A stretch of DNA of 64,000 nt from Membranipora membranacea (GCA_914767715.1 OU612072.1:26474001-26538000); one strand, 5' to 3'. Positions 37,457 to 50,565 are shown, counted from the first letter of the stretch. The notes: generated by a model not told the origin, from the sequence alone. Translations and numbers: made by a program.

Positions 37457-38742
37457 ATGGGTGAGTGCTCAATATTATTGACATTTCTTTGAATATTACC
37501 TAGTTTCAGTGTACGATGTTTGTAGTGTATTGTCGTGCTTGTCGTTGGCTTATCTGGCTTATCTTGCTTCATGCCTCTTCTAAAATCTAAATCTTTTTTC
37601 TGCAGCTATGACAAAATTGATCCTACTGGCTGTAGTGGCTGTTGCTTGTGTGAGCGCCGAATATTACAAAACAACCACAACCTATAAGCCAAGACAATAT
37701 GGTAAGTAAAACTATGTCTCAATGAAGCATAGTTACACTAAATGCCATAGAACAATTTCGTTTAGTAAAATCCATAAGAGAGCATTTGATAACGGACATC
37801 AACATGTGTTATTTTGATTGTAGTGAGCGAGTGGGCTGCATGGGGAGAATATGGCACCTGCACCAAGTCATGTGGAGGAGGAGAAAGATTCAGAACAAGA
37901 GAATGCGTGACAAAAGAGGTTTACGGATATGGACATGGAAACAAGGGATGTGTTGGAAGAAGTGAATCTATGCAGCGCTGCAACCAGCAATGCTGCCCAG
38001 GTAAAAAGTTTTTAAACTCTCCTAAAAAACTCACCGGCTTTTGTGTATCTTATATGCATATGACTGATATGAAGGGTCTATACCAAAAATGTTGAATAAT
38101 ATGTCTGTGAGATCTGGTTAAATTGTGTAATTTTAATAGGCAGAGGGAGAGAGAGGGGCATCAAAGAGAGTGTCATATATTCCCTCCATTCGAACGTTTT
38201 TTCTTATTATTAGTTGATGGAGGATTTTCTGACTGGTCCGAATGGTCTAAGATCTCACACGATTACAAACAAACCAGAACCAGAAGCTGCAGCAAACCAT
38301 ATCCATCATGTGGTGGAGCTAAGTGCTACGGAGAGGACAGCCAAACCAGAGTCCAAAGTGAGTGAAAATATGTCAATCAACTGAGCGAAATGCAAGACAA
38401 TTTAAACAATATTGGGTTTGCGCTTGTCTTAGTACACACCTAATTTAATATTAAAGTTAATCATCCAATATTGCCTTCATGTCACAGAAATTGTGCGAAA
38501 GCACTCTCGATACTCAAGCTTCAAAAATCACCACCAAAAGCTCAATTGCGCAAACAAGTATCGAAAAAACCTGCCCTCAAAAAATTTCAAAGAACTTACC
38601 TACCAATAGTGCAACCATTTCATCGATTTTCAATACACTCACATTCTGTAGTTCAACTGATTTTTGCTTTTGTTTTATAGAGCCTTACTACAGGCCAACT
38701 ACCTACAGCCCACACCGATACAACCCACACCGACACTACTAA
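37457..38742 (+). CDS. TSR-E: secreted two-TSR protein, intact
   Basis: Exons are 37457-37460, 37606-37701, 37824-38000, 38214-38357 and 38681-38742. The spliced frame encodes 160 residues and ends in TAA. Signal peptide 1-19, linker 20-33, TSR1 34-92 (WAAW, CTKSCGGG, RCNQQCCP) and TSR2 93-140 (DWSEW, HDYKQ, then three Cys in RSC, PSC and AKC), with tail ending NPHRHY. TSR1 has seven Cys, one more than the canonical six, and TSR2 has three, so the total of ten could pair if the extra Cys bridges the domains (inference). It is the intact partner of pseudogene TSR-B, sharing QQ at 88-89 and HDYKQ. AATAAA is at 38908-38913. Function beyond secretion is unknown. Confidence 0.87.
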
Positions 38743-38907
38743 GCTGGACACTACCAAAACAGGATTTACTCTACAGGTAGATGGATCTGCCATACTTTGG
38801 ACTCATTTCAGCCTCAAAGCAGTTTGATTCATCATTATTGTTTGATGTTTTTTTGGTAATGAATATGAATGTTAACCTATTGGTACTTCTCTCAATTTAT
38901 TTCATCA

Positions 38908-38913
38908 AATAAA
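38908..38913 (+). terminator. TSR-E polyadenylation signal AATAAA
   Basis: AATAAA about 165 bp past the stop, in the family context. Confidence 0.6.
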
Positions 38914-40620
38914 TCTTTTATTGCATTCAACTTTCCTCTAGTCTTTTTTGGCTCCTATTACAAGACTCGGCATTCCAACTAAAATAATTATGTGAATGCC
39001 TAGAAATATTTGTGGCGTTACACCGATGAAAAGATTAATATCATTCCCAACTAAAGACTCCTACAAAAGGTAATTGATAAATATTGCCATGAAGTTTCTT
39101 TGTCAAATGGTAACAAGTTAACACAAACTAAGAGGCGCCTTGGATACAGATGGTCAAGAAAGACGCCGATGAATTCGGGACTGATGAATCTTTTATTTAT
39201 CACATCACATGTACACATATATAATAACTTTATTTTTGGATGATACTCATTCAATGATAATGTTTACTTAACAACTAAACTGAATAACTAAAAGAAAAAG
39301 AAAATAAAAGAGGGGCTTGATCTTATGCAAATCATTGACATAAGTCAAAAGTTGTATTACCTCTAAGATAATGAAGTTATTTGAACACATTGCATACAAA
39401 TTTTTATGTGATATCCTAGTGGATATTAAATTAAGAGGACTTGTCATGTTCAGCCATGCTTTTGACAGGCTATCTCATGATTGACCCACGATACTTTTTT
39501 GAGGTACTGGGATGGCTTGATTACCAGATGGTGAGATGGCACAATTGATAAGCGCCATGACTAAGGTGCCTAAATTTCGTTAGCAGTAAACCAATAATAT
39601 GGAAATCACCTTGTCATGAGCTACTATTTTTAACTTGGAGTCAGAAGGCAGACTATCAAAAGTTACAAATCATTAGGAAGTGATTAAGATGATATTTGTT
39701 TATGTCTTGAGTGACACTTTAAAGAACATCAATCACATGTCACCGGCAGAAATGTAGTAGCTTTTACCCTATAAATCAGATGGAATGAATCCTTTCACTT
39801 AACTAACAATTTATGTTTGTGCTGGTAGATTCCTCATTTTATTCAATCCAAGATTTTTCGAACCCATCGATACAATTGAAAAGCTTTGCAAACATTAATC
39901 CACCTGAATATATCCACCAGATATCAGAGCAAAATAAGATGACTTATATATTTACTCATACAAGGGGAGCCGACTCGCTCTAGCTGCAAAGTTCGCACTT
40001 GTCTGACCATGGGTGTCAGTACTGGAAAGGGTGATATCAATAACCTCCTAACCAACTCACAAGTCAAGATTGATTGATGGATAACTAAGTCTGCACCTGC
40101 TAGATAAACTGCATGGGAATAATTGCTGATGGCTCAAATGAACTGACAAATTCACCACAGAGATGGGTGGGGTACTTTATGGTCGCTTTGCATATGGTTT
40201 GTGAGAAATAAAGATGAGTTATAATTAGACAAGAAACTGTGATACCAGTCAATCCTATTGACAAACCAATCTCTACTAGTTTCCTCCGGTTGGAGATGAT
40301 GTACCTCATGTTGTGTTCTATCTTAACTAATTAAGAAGAAGTATCACAGGCCTGGCAATGAATTATAGTTCATCAAATTGTATCACATCATAACAGGAAA
40401 GAGTTGGAATGGTAATATTTGGTAAATCTGTGGTGAAATTGCCGAAAAGAAAATATTGCACAAAAACTCTAATTTCAACTGGACAGATATAGATCTGAAA
40501 AGGAGTTTCCTGGCTACCTAAAGCCTCTAGAAATATTTCAATCATCTTGTGTATGCCAGGATTGACTTTTAGTATTCAGCGAAATTTAGTTTTGATTCAA
40601 ATTTTTTTTAAAATGGATGT

Positions 40621-40860
40621 AGCCACAGATCTTGGGGACGGTGAGATGGCGAAATCGGTTAGTGCGCTTGCTATCCACTGCCAGGGGATTAGTGCCGCAG
40701 GACTTGTGGGTTCGAGCCCCACTGCGGGAGCTTTCATTGTTGATTGTTCCAGCCCCAAGCACCCTCGGGTGTATACCTCTCCCGGGATTACACAGCAAGT
40801 AATTGGCACAAATTGATGGTCAAACAAAGGATATGTAATCAATTATCTAGAAGGGCGACA
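40621..40860 (+). repeat. tRNA-derived SINE, best-preserved copy
   Basis: The head contains an A-box-like tggcgaaatcgg (40647-40658) and a B box ggttcgagccc. The T arm folds perfectly: GTGGG, loop TTCGAGC, CCCAC (40706-40722). The acceptor stem does not pair, so this is not a tRNA gene. The body (agctttcattgttgattg to taattggcacaaattgatgg) is found decayed near 3537, 12400, 20520, 43755, 55680 and 61490. This copy is more GC-rich and cleaner than the rest, suggesting a younger insertion. Confidence 0.6.
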
Positions 40861-41454
40861 ATACAACTTATCCTATTTAGAACTGAGGAATTTAACATCG
40901 ATCACATCACATGTACATAAATATGATTTTCATATTTGGATAATACTCATTTGTTGAGAGCTTTAGTGTTGTCAAAATCACATAACAACAAAATCACATC
41001 TTATCATTGACAGACCTCAAATGTTTTAATACCTCTAAGATAACAAAGTCAAGTGAATACATTGCTAACAACAGTTTAGGTAATATACTAGTGGATATTA
41101 CATTAAGAGGACTTGTCATCTTCAGCCATGCAAAAATCAGAAAGGACAAAGACAGGACATTATCACCGATAGGAAAAGGACGCATGACAATATGATGCAC
41201 ACAAGTTCATTGGATTTCGAGAAATACTTTGTTAGTTGTGATATCTCATTTTAATCTGTAATGAAATCTATTCGAGTAATATCTGCAATGTACTCATCCG
41301 TTCTTTTCGCAGGTAAATGTAATGGTATTCTAATACACCTACTATGTTCAACGCCGATCTGCCAAAATAATTGACTTTACCTATGTAGAGAACCACTTTT
41401 CAGGGTGTATACATTTACTGCTCTGAACTTCCTCATGCTATATTTATATCTGAG

Positions 41455-41498
41455 TGCGCGTGTGTGACTGTGTGTGTCTGTGCGCACATAAGTTTGGA

Positions 41499-41530
<32 letters not shown>

Positions 41531-41558
41531 CATGCGCTGGTCAGTGTGTGTGTGCACT
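41455..41558 (+). repeat. TG microsatellite
   Basis: Imperfect (TG)n run with CG interruptions; paralogue of 53372-53480. Confidence 0.85.
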
Positions 41559-41744
41559 GCCCATATGTGCTAAACTTTCACTTATTGACTTTCCAATTTT
41601 GCATACCTGGTCAAGATTTGTGTAGTTTATTAGAAACTTAGGAAATGATATCACTATAGCTAGCTAAATATTAAATTTTGGCAAAATTTGGTCCGCATTC
41701 TCGAATGTTATTTTGAGCAATTATAATAATAATAATTCCGATGA

Positions 41745-41792
41745 CCAAAGAAGAAGTTTGCCCGGTACTAAGGACTCGTACTTCTTCTTTGG
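41745..41792. repeat. Hairpin with 13-bp arms
   Basis: ccaaagaagaagt (41745-41757) and acttcttctttgg (41780-41792) are perfect reverse complements. The paralogue at 53664-53711 keeps the structure with one arm mismatch. Confidence 0.75.
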
Positions 41793-44700
41793 ACGCATAT
41801 TATTTATTTTGTATGAGTTATAAGATCAACATGACACATCTTAAGCCATAACTGTCAGGAGATAATTTATATTTATGAATTTTGAAATCATAGCCTTATA
41901 TATACCAAAGATATATCATTCGAAATGTTTTGCACTCAGTCCCAGAAATCAAAATCCTAGCCTTATGAAATGTTGTTGAACTCCCTAGGGACATAAGTTG
42001 CATTGGCCAAGCCTTCATTGCTGATAATGTTTATCTCATTAGTACAGGGTATGTAAATTTTGAGTCCACGGTTGTTTGTTTTTAATGTTAGGTTGGTGGT
42101 CTCTTCTTATAATCACAAGTCAGCTGCAGCTCTAATAACGGTATGCACTTTTTTATTGAAGCTATCTAACACAGAGAGAATGTTCAATTTCGGGGGGAGG
42201 GGTGAGGAATGATGTTAAAAATGATGGTTCATATAGCATTGCAAAAGTGATGGTCAAGGGTTAATGATATATAAATTTAATGTCTTGCGACAAATCCCTT
42301 CCTATTTTCTCTTGCTTTTTTTCTCTATAAACTGTACCTACACATCCTTACATACATGACAAACAACTGCGTCTACGATGGCCAGGTAATATAGGATTTG
42401 ATTGAAACAAGATTCAGGACTCAACGAGTGAAATCAGATTTTAGGCAATTGGTTTACCCCTTTTTAATCATTGTACACACCTACAGCTTCGATTACTGAC
42501 TTTATTTGATTACCTACTGCCAACAAACATAAGATATTGTTGTCTGTGTATCACATCTAAATCAGGCATTAGGAAATACAAGATAATTTATGTATTCACC
42601 CTCGCAAATAATTTTCTGAAGTAGGAAGTGAGTAAATGATTTATACTGATAGGCTGAGTCAACGGTGAGGAAGATTGCTTTGAACTGGCTTATTATTATG
42701 CCATTAGGGATAGATAACTATGTATATAATATAATATGGCTGTAAATGATTTATCAGTAATTTCTTGTTGCTTTATTGGTTAAATGTGTGTAATATTTTA
42801 TGAAACCCAAATATTTATGGATGCGAAAGGCGCAATCAGTCCAGGCCACAATAACTAGGCATAACTGTAGGTGTTTACACTAATCAAAAATGGGACAAAC
42901 CAATTAGACCTAAACTCCCTGGCGATCTCAGCAACAGGTATTTGTTTAAATATGTAGGGAATGTGTAGGTTGTGCGCTTACTTTTATTTGGTACACAGTT
43001 AATTGAGGGAAAATAATTGAGACAGGTTTGTCATTAAAATTGAATACCATTAACCCCTGGACATGACCTTTGCAATGCTATTGGAACCATCATTCTTAAG
43101 ATCATTCCTCGTCCAGCCCCCTTGCCTTGATGGTGAGGCTGCAATTTACTTGCTCGATAAATTTCTGTTTATATACAGTTCATAGCGCACCTTGTTCATA
43201 ACCAATCTGAATACCACTGCAGTTAAAATGAACCTTCAGCAACAACCACAACACTGATGGTCATGACTTTCAATTCATTCACACAAAAAGGCAAAGCGAA
43301 GCATCAGAGTTTAACCAGCTATTTCTTCTCTTCAAACTCATGATCATCAAATGTCGTTTCTAAATGAAGAAGTAGTAGCAAATTGTATACTGGCTTGACA
43401 ATGAATTAAAGTTTGTAAAATTTACCAACTAGCATCACATCATAACAGGAAAGAGTCGGAATGTTAATGTTAGGTAAATCTGTGGTGAAGTTGCCGAAAA
43501 AGCAAAATATTTTGCAAAAAGTTACATGTCCACCAGACATATATAGATCTGAACAGGATGTTCTTGGTGACCTAAAGCCTCTATAAATATCTCAATCATC
43601 TTCGGTATGTCAAGATTAACACATGGTATTCAGCGGACTGTAGTTTTTAGTCGATTTGGAAAAAAATCTGGATGTACCATCGGTGCAAATTTTCTTTAAA
43701 ACAGTTACAACTGATCTCCTGCTGGCTACTGCTTAAGATTTAAATTACACCGGGTGATGGGGTGGTTCGATGGCCAGATGGCAAAATATGTTGGTGCATT
43801 TGCTCTTCACTGCCAGGAGATTGGTGCTGCATGAGTTGTAAGGTGGAATCCTGCGGGGAGGTGGATTGCTCGAGCCCGTAGTACCCTCACGCTTATACCT
43901 CACTTGTATCCTGTATAGCTCTTAACTAATGATATGAAGCTGCAATCTCAGCAATTCAACCTATAATCGGCAAATAATTGGCACAAACTGATTGTCAAAA
44001 GCAGGATGTAATCAAATGTCTAGCTCACATAGTGAGATAGTTACCTTATCACTATTTGACAACAGTGGTGTCATCGCAATGCGCATTTAATTTACAACCT
44101 GATTTTGATTCATCTCTGAGCTATTCAGAATTCAATAAGCACAAATGCGCATGGGTTGTAGCAGAATTTATTCAATATACAATCAAAGCTTTTGAGGAGT
44201 TGTTTAATTATAAAATTGAGATGGTGTGATGGCGAGATGGTGAGATGGCAAAGTCGGTTAGCGCCATGCCTAAGATGCCTGATACCAGTGTGTATTTTTG
44301 TTAACAAAACTGTTTATTAATTTTCGCTGGTGACAGAAAAAAATTTGTCAAAAAGTTTCAAATTATAAGGAAGTCATTTAGATGACATTTGACAATATTT
44401 TGATCCTACTTTGAAGAACATCTATCTCTTGTCACTGGCAACAAAGAAGTTACTGTAAAATTACAAATCAGCTGGAACAAAATATATCACATACCTAATA
44501 ATTAATCAGTTTTCCCGACAGATACATTATCATGCAAGCCAACATTTGTTAAACCGAACAGAAAAAGCTCTGCAACAACTAATCCATAACATATTAACCA
44601 TTTAATCAGAGCAAAAACAAACTCTAATGTATTTACTCATACCAAGGGAGGCAATCCACTCTGGCGGCACAACCCACAAAATATAGGGAGGAAGTGACGA

Positions 44701-46199
44701 GTGGGGTAATTTATGGTTGCTAATTATTTGGATCGTAGAAATGTTTAGGAATTATTATTGGACCAGATACCGTGAAACCATTCTTATTGATTTCCTCCGG
44801 TCGAAAACTGGGAATCTTTTGCTTTTCTACTGCAATTCATTATTTGGAAATTTGGAAGCAAACTTACTCAATTTGCCATGATTGATATCACGATTTCTTT
44901 TCTTTACACTAGGTCTTATTCGACCGCCCTATTCAACAGAGCCCCTCATGCACAGGTTGCTAGTGTGGGGTAGTGACCCTATACCCTTGCCTGCCATAAC
45001 CGGCTACTCTTTTCTCAAAAGGGCAAGGGGGATTTTCATACTGTATGCAACCACACAGTAGACCTCCTGTTTGTATTGTCCTGATTATAACAGACATGCT
45101 TAGGATGAATGGCTTAACAATGATAAATCAGAAATTAAGGACAGCACTGGGAATCGAGCTGGATATTCAGCTCACAATTCCTAACCCTTAACAGTATGAC
45201 AACTCCTGACCCCTAATTGATCACCTTGACCTGTTTACGAAGATATATGTGTATTATTTCTAGAATTGGAGAAGCAAGACTCTCCCGGTAACCTATAATC
45301 ATAGTTTTAAACACCCGTAGACCATCATCAATCTTTTTTGCAATCATTTTGTATATCTGTTTACGAAATATAAGTACAACATCGTGTTGTTATCACTGTG
45401 CAAGTAAGATTCTGCTTCTTCTTTCCTTATATGGGATAAAAGAAGTAAATTTAGATGTCACAGCAGAACGTGGTTTGTCAAAGTTAGAAGCTCTTTAGAT
45501 AAAACTATTGACATAATATCAATTAATATAAATTAAGATTTACAGTGATTGCATCGGTTAACTCTTTCCTGTTGTTGATCCAGACTTTAAATAATATACC
45601 TTATCAGATTGGTATATTTGGTAGTTTGAGTATATGTGGTAGTTTGTTCCAGAGAGCTTGGAGAATATTGTTCTCCTAAGGCGTACCTTTGGCGCAATAA
45701 CGGTTAATTGGTTACGAAGGGCGTACAGGTACATGTATTTGTTCAGTACCAGTCCCAGGGTGATATCTCTTTGCAGTTGGTCATGGCACTTGGCATACCC
45801 ACCAATCCTTATACAATTGATTATACAGGAACAAATATTCACATTTTGGATGTAACAGAACATACAGACCATCCTCTGACCGTAATAAATTTAGATGAGC
45901 TATGTTGATTCCCAATAGAAAGTGGGTGTGTCCAATTACCATGCAAGCCTATTCTGTTTAAACAGCAACAGAGGTTTTTTTGGATTTGATAGTTGAAAGC
46001 ACATAAATTGTGATATTATTTGACATTGCTAATAATAAAATACCAATCATGTCCTGGCAGTAATTGTTTATGATATGTCATATTGATCTTAAGATTTATT
46101 GCAACCACAAAAACATGGCCAAAGAGGTAATCTGGCTAATTTCTCTGCAATGTTGGTAGGGTGCTTATCTTAATTATGTTGATTGATTATTGAAATGTT

Positions 46200-46228
46200 A
46201 TTACCATGGCAACGAAAGAGTATATAAA
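46200..46228 (+). promoter_or_regulatory. TSR-F core promoter: X-box plus TATA box
   Basis: attaccatggcaac (46200-46213) followed after 7 bp by tatataaa (46221-46228). Confidence 0.65.
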
Positions 46229-46290
46229 GATCATGCTGTGCATTAGTTAGCATCATTCAAATGTTGAATTCACAAGAAAGAACAACTAAA

Positions 46291-47575
46291 ATGGGTGAGT
46301 GCTCAATATTGTTGACATTTCTTTGAATATTACCTAGTTTCAGTGTACGATGTTTGTAGTGTATTGTCTTGTTTGTCATTGGCTTATCTGGCTTATCTTG
46401 CTTCATGCCTCTTCTAAAGTGTATCTTTTTTCTGCAGCTATGACAAAATTTATCCTACTGGCTGTAGTGGCTGTTGCTTGTGTGAGCGCCGAATATTACA
46501 AAACAACCACAACCTATAAGCCAAGACAATATGGTAAGTAAAACTATGTCTCAATGAAGCATAGTTACAATAAATGCTATAGAACAATTTTGTTTAGTAA
46601 AATCCATACGAGAGCTTTTGATAATGTACATCAACATGTGTTATTTTCATTGTAGTGAGCGAGTGGGCTGCATGGGGAGAATATGGCACCTGCACAAAGT
46701 CATGTGGAGGAGGAGAAAGATTCAGAACAAGAGAATGCGTGACAAAGGAGGTTTACGGATATGGACATGGAAACAAGGGATGTGTTGGAAGAAGCGAATC
46801 CATGCAACGCTGCAACCTGCAATGCTGCCCAGGTATGAAGTCTATGTACTGTCCTGAAAAATTCACCAGCTTGTATGTATCTTATGTGCATGTGACTGAT
46901 ATTAAAGGTGTATAGCCAAAATGTTGAATAATAACTCTGTGAGATCTGGTTAGATTGTGTAATCTTTTTTGGTCAGAAGGAGAGAGGGGGGGCATCGAAG
47001 AGAGTGTCATATATTCCCTCCATTCGAATGTTTTTGTTATGATTAGTTGATGGAGGATTTTCTGACTGGTCCGAATGGTCTAAGATCTCACACAATTACA
47101 AACAAACCAGAACCAGAAGCTGCAGCAAACCATATCCATCATGTGGCGGAGCTAAGTGCTATGGAGAGGACAGCCAAACCAGAGTCCAAAGTGAGTGAAA
47201 ATATGTCCATCAACTGAGCGAAATGCAAGACAATTTAAACTCTATTAGGTTAGCGCTGGTCTTAGTACACACCTAATTGAATCTTAAAGCTAATCATCCA
47301 ATATTGCCTTCATGTCATGAAATTTGTGCGACAACACTCTCGATACTCAAGCTTCAAAAATCACCACCAAAAGCGCTATTGTGAAAACAATTATTGAAAA
47401 AACCTGCCCTCGAAATATTACAAAGAACTGACCTATCAATGGTGAAACCATTTTATCGACTTTTAATACACTCACATTCTGTAGTTCAACTGATTGCTGC
47501 TTTTGTTTTATAGAGCCTTACTACAGGCCAACTACCTACAGCCCACACCAATACAACCCACACCAACACTACTAA
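46291..47575 (+). CDS. TSR-F: secreted two-TSR protein, intact
   Basis: Exons are 46291-46294, 46438-46533, 46656-46832, 47047-47190 and 47514-47575, with GT-AG introns, giving 160 residues and a TAA stop. The signal peptide starts MAMTKFILL, with Phe where the other copies have Leu. TSR1 carries WAAW, CTKSCGGG and RCNLQCCP; TSR2 has DWSEW and HNYKQ; the tail ends SPHQYNPHQHY. LQ at 88-89 and HNYKQ place it with TSR-C and TSR-G. It is the intact partner of pseudogene TSR-C. The promoter is at 46200-46228 and AATAAA at 47741-47746. No catalytic domain is present, so a matrix, adhesive, mucus or ligand role is more likely than an enzyme (inference). Confidence 0.87.
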
Positions 47576-47740
47576 GCTGGACACTTCCTAAACAGGAAAT
47601 ACTCTACAGGTAGATGGATCTGCCATACTTTGGACTCATTTCAGCCTCAAAGCAGTTTGATTCATCATTATTGTTTGATGTTTTGTTGGTAATGACTATG
47701 ATTGTTAACCTATTGGTACTTCTCTCATTTTATTTTATCA

Positions 47741-47746
47741 AATAAA
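47741..47746 (+). terminator. TSR-F polyadenylation signal AATAAA
   Basis: AATAAA about 165 bp past the stop, in the family context. Confidence 0.6.
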
Positions 47747-47759
47747 TATATTATTGCAT

Positions 47760-48945
47760 TCAACTTTCCTCTAGTCTTTTTTGGCTCCACCTACAAGACT
47801 CAGCATTCCAACTAAAATAATTATGTGAATGCCTAGAAATATGTGTGGCGTTACACCGATGAAAAGATCAATATTATTCCCAACTAAAGACTTCTACCCA
47901 GGGTAACTGATAAATATTGCTATGAAGTTCCTTTTTCAAATGGTAACAAGTCAACACAAACTAAGAAGCGCCTTGGATAAAGATGGTCAAGAAAGTTGCC
48001 GATGAATTTTATCTTCTTCTGGACTAGGAATTATGGATCGCATCACAGGTACACATATATAATAACTTTATTTTTGAATGATACTCCTTCAATGATAATG
48101 TTTACTGAACAACTAAACTGAATAACTAAAAGAAAAATAAAATAAAAGAGGGGCTTGATCTTATGCAAATCATTGACAGAAGTCAAAAGTTTCAATACCT
48201 CTAAGATAATGAAGTTATTTGAACACATTGCATACAACTGTTTATGTGATATCCTAGTGGATATTACATTAAGAGGACTTGTCATCTTCAGCCATGCAAA
48301 TATCAGAAAGGACAAAGACAGGACATTACCATCAATAGGAAAAGGACGCGTGAAAATATGATGCATTCAAGTTCATTGGAATAATCTCATACACCCACAA
48401 CTTCGAAAGCCAATCTATTTCATATAGTTTAGTTATATACTTATCCGCCATATGGGTTATAGCAAGGGGCTGACTCAGCGACACAAATTCAAAAACGAGT
48501 TGGATCACATGAATTAGACATAATGTGAACAGATGAGTAAGCACTACGCTGGACTCAAAATTTACATACCTTGCATTGAACAAAGGAGATAAAGCAGGAA
48601 CTATGTAACTAATCCCATCATCGAGTTTAAGTCTCACTTCATTACTAGAATTGCTGTCGCCTCATTGTTAACAGTATTATCAGAAATTAAAAAAAGCCTC
48701 AGGGCCTCATCCCAGATACGGGCTGTCAGATATTTGACGCGGCCTGGTTGTTTTCTGTTCACAACCAATCAGACATGTATATCTGCATACTACTGCAGTT
48801 AAGGACAATGACTGACACTAATGATTATGACTTTCAATTCATTTTCAAGCAACTTTTAAGTGCAGCAACTGAGTTTACATGCTCATGGTTCCTTCTATGC
48901 TCATAATCATCAAAGCTCCCTTGACTAGTAGTATTTGTATTCCGG
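47760..48945. repeat. Downstream flank of TSR-F; no gene seen
   Basis: Matches the downstream flank of TSR-B (about 9600-11040), but the TG microsatellite is deleted at about 48415. At about 48942 (gtatttgtattccgg) the match stops and a composite of minisatellite, LINE and unrelated DNA replaces about 650 bp of unit sequence, which resumes at 51421. Confidence 0.6.
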
Positions 48946-48953
48946 TGTAGTAT

Positions 48954-49131
48954 TTTAAACTGTCCCCCGCGCGAAAACAACCCCGGGACACTTTAAAATA
49001 TTGTAAACTGTCCCGGGGACACTTTACAATAAAAACAGGCCTATTGTAAACTGTCCCCCCCCCTATTGTTAACTGTCCCCCCTATTGTAAACTGTCCCCC
49101 CTATTGTAAACTGTCCCCCCTATTTGTGACT
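48954..49131 (+). repeat. GTCCCC minisatellite with inverted units
   Basis: Tandem units of about 19-22 bp, ctattgtaaactgtcccccc, from 49041 to about 49131. Just before them are inverted units, including a perfect 10-bp-arm hairpin ccccgggaca / tgtcccgggg (48981-48990 and 49009-49018). The C tracts vary in length. Confidence 0.8.
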
Positions 49132-50565
49132 GTCCATATCTAGGAAAGGAGCTGGACCTGACGGACTAATCCCTAACGTCCTCAGGATATGTGCCTACCA
49201 ACTAGCCCCTATTATTACTAAACTCTTCAATAACTCTATAGAGCAACATACAACACCTAAGCTATGGAAATCTGCTGTAATAAAACCACTACCAAAAGTC
49301 ACCACACCAACACAACTCAAAGACTACCGCCCGATAGCCATAACCAGCTGCCTATGTAAAATGTTAGAGAGACAACTTAAAATAAACATAACTAAACACA
49401 CAGCCATGGACAGCCATCAGTTTGCCTACCGCCAGAACAGATCAACACAGGATGCTGTCTTATGCCTTACAACAACTATCACCCACTTTATTGACAAAGC
49501 AGCCTCTAACTATGCAAGATGTTTATTTTTGGACTTTTCTTCTGCTTTCAACACCATCAGAGTAGAGTATCTAATCCCCCTGCTGCAACATCTCGACACC
49601 AGAGTTATAGGATGGGTAACTAGCTTCTTGAGTAACCGTGTCCAGCAAACAATGGTCAACAATCAACTGTCTGCACCAATATTGACTCATACAGGAACTC
49701 CCCAGGGAAGTGTACTCTCGCCACTATTATTCTCCATCTATACAAACAGGATTACATCTAAACTGTCGAATATCACAGTACTCAAATACGCTGATGACAC
49801 TTGTGTAATTGGATTAGTTGGTAATGATTTAGACTTATGTAATTATTTTTCTGAAATTAATAGAATATCCAAACAATGCACTGATTTAGATTTACTACTT
49901 AATGCTTCTAAGACAAAGGAAATGCTTTTCTCTACTCAACGTCTCAAACCTAACACTCCTAAACTGAACCTAGATGGCACCAATATATCATTTTGTGAAA
50001 AGGTAAAATACCTTGGTGTAGACATTGATAACAAACTAAGATTCGAAGATTATGTGCATAAAATAACTGGCAAAGCAAGTCAAAGGATGTATGTTGTTAA
50101 AAACTTTATGTATCTGAGTTCGAAGCCATTAGCCTCCATGCTGTTCAAGAGTTTTGTAGTTTCACTCTTAATGTATTGTCTACCTGTTTTGCACACTAGC
50201 ATATATGCTAAGGACAAGAAATTACTAAGAAAAGTTTTCAACAATGCCAAGAATTTAGGGCTTGACGTAGGCGATCTCGATACCATTGTTAAACAGAGAA
50301 CTAAATCCATTATCATGTGCTGTTTTTCTGATGAAGACCACTTTATACACGATTTTCTCGAGAAATGCCCTTCTGGTCGTCTTAGACATATTAAATATCG
50401 CAGCTCATGGGGCAAAGACTGTTTTCTGAGGCAAATGTGCATCACACTTAATGAGATTCTTTTTTTAAAAAAAGTCCATAGTTCCATACACTGGTAGCAA
50501 GCTCTTATTATGACCAAGTATATGCATCCATTTTTCGCAACATTTAATGTTTGTGATAGCTAATA

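Larger units (their letters stand above)
34268..39458. repeat. Segmental duplication, E block (pairs with 5008-10134)
   Basis: Direct copy of the B block carrying the intact TSR-E. 34268-37360 holds no gene, only paralogous upstream DNA with SINE-like heads near 35035 and 35690. At 39458 the block jumps by deletion to sequence matching 11248 onward. Confidence 0.75.
39459..43633. other. Spacer between TSR-E and the F block; no gene seen
   Basis: 39459-40513 matches 11248-12280. 40514-43633 is absent from unit 1 but has a counterpart upstream of TSR-G (about 52000-55560), so it is ancestral. It contains the best-preserved SINE copy, a TG microsatellite (41455-41558) and a 13-bp-arm hairpin (41745-41792). 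Confidence 0.55.
43634..48400. repeat. Segmental duplication, F block (pairs with 12281-16900)
   Basis: Direct copy of the C block with intact TSR-F; also matched by the G block (about 55560-60355). 43634-46190 has no gene. It includes a decayed SINE copy (about 43755-43900) and a second SINE-like head near 44220. Confidence 0.75.

Noticed and set aside
40636-40730. Functional tRNA gene
   Set aside because: The T arm is perfect, but the acceptor stem does not pair and the D and anticodon arms are poor, so a SINE head fits better.
50080-50517. 145-codon minus-strand ORF
   Set aside because: It lies wholly antisense to the reverse transcriptase and shows no recognisable motif.
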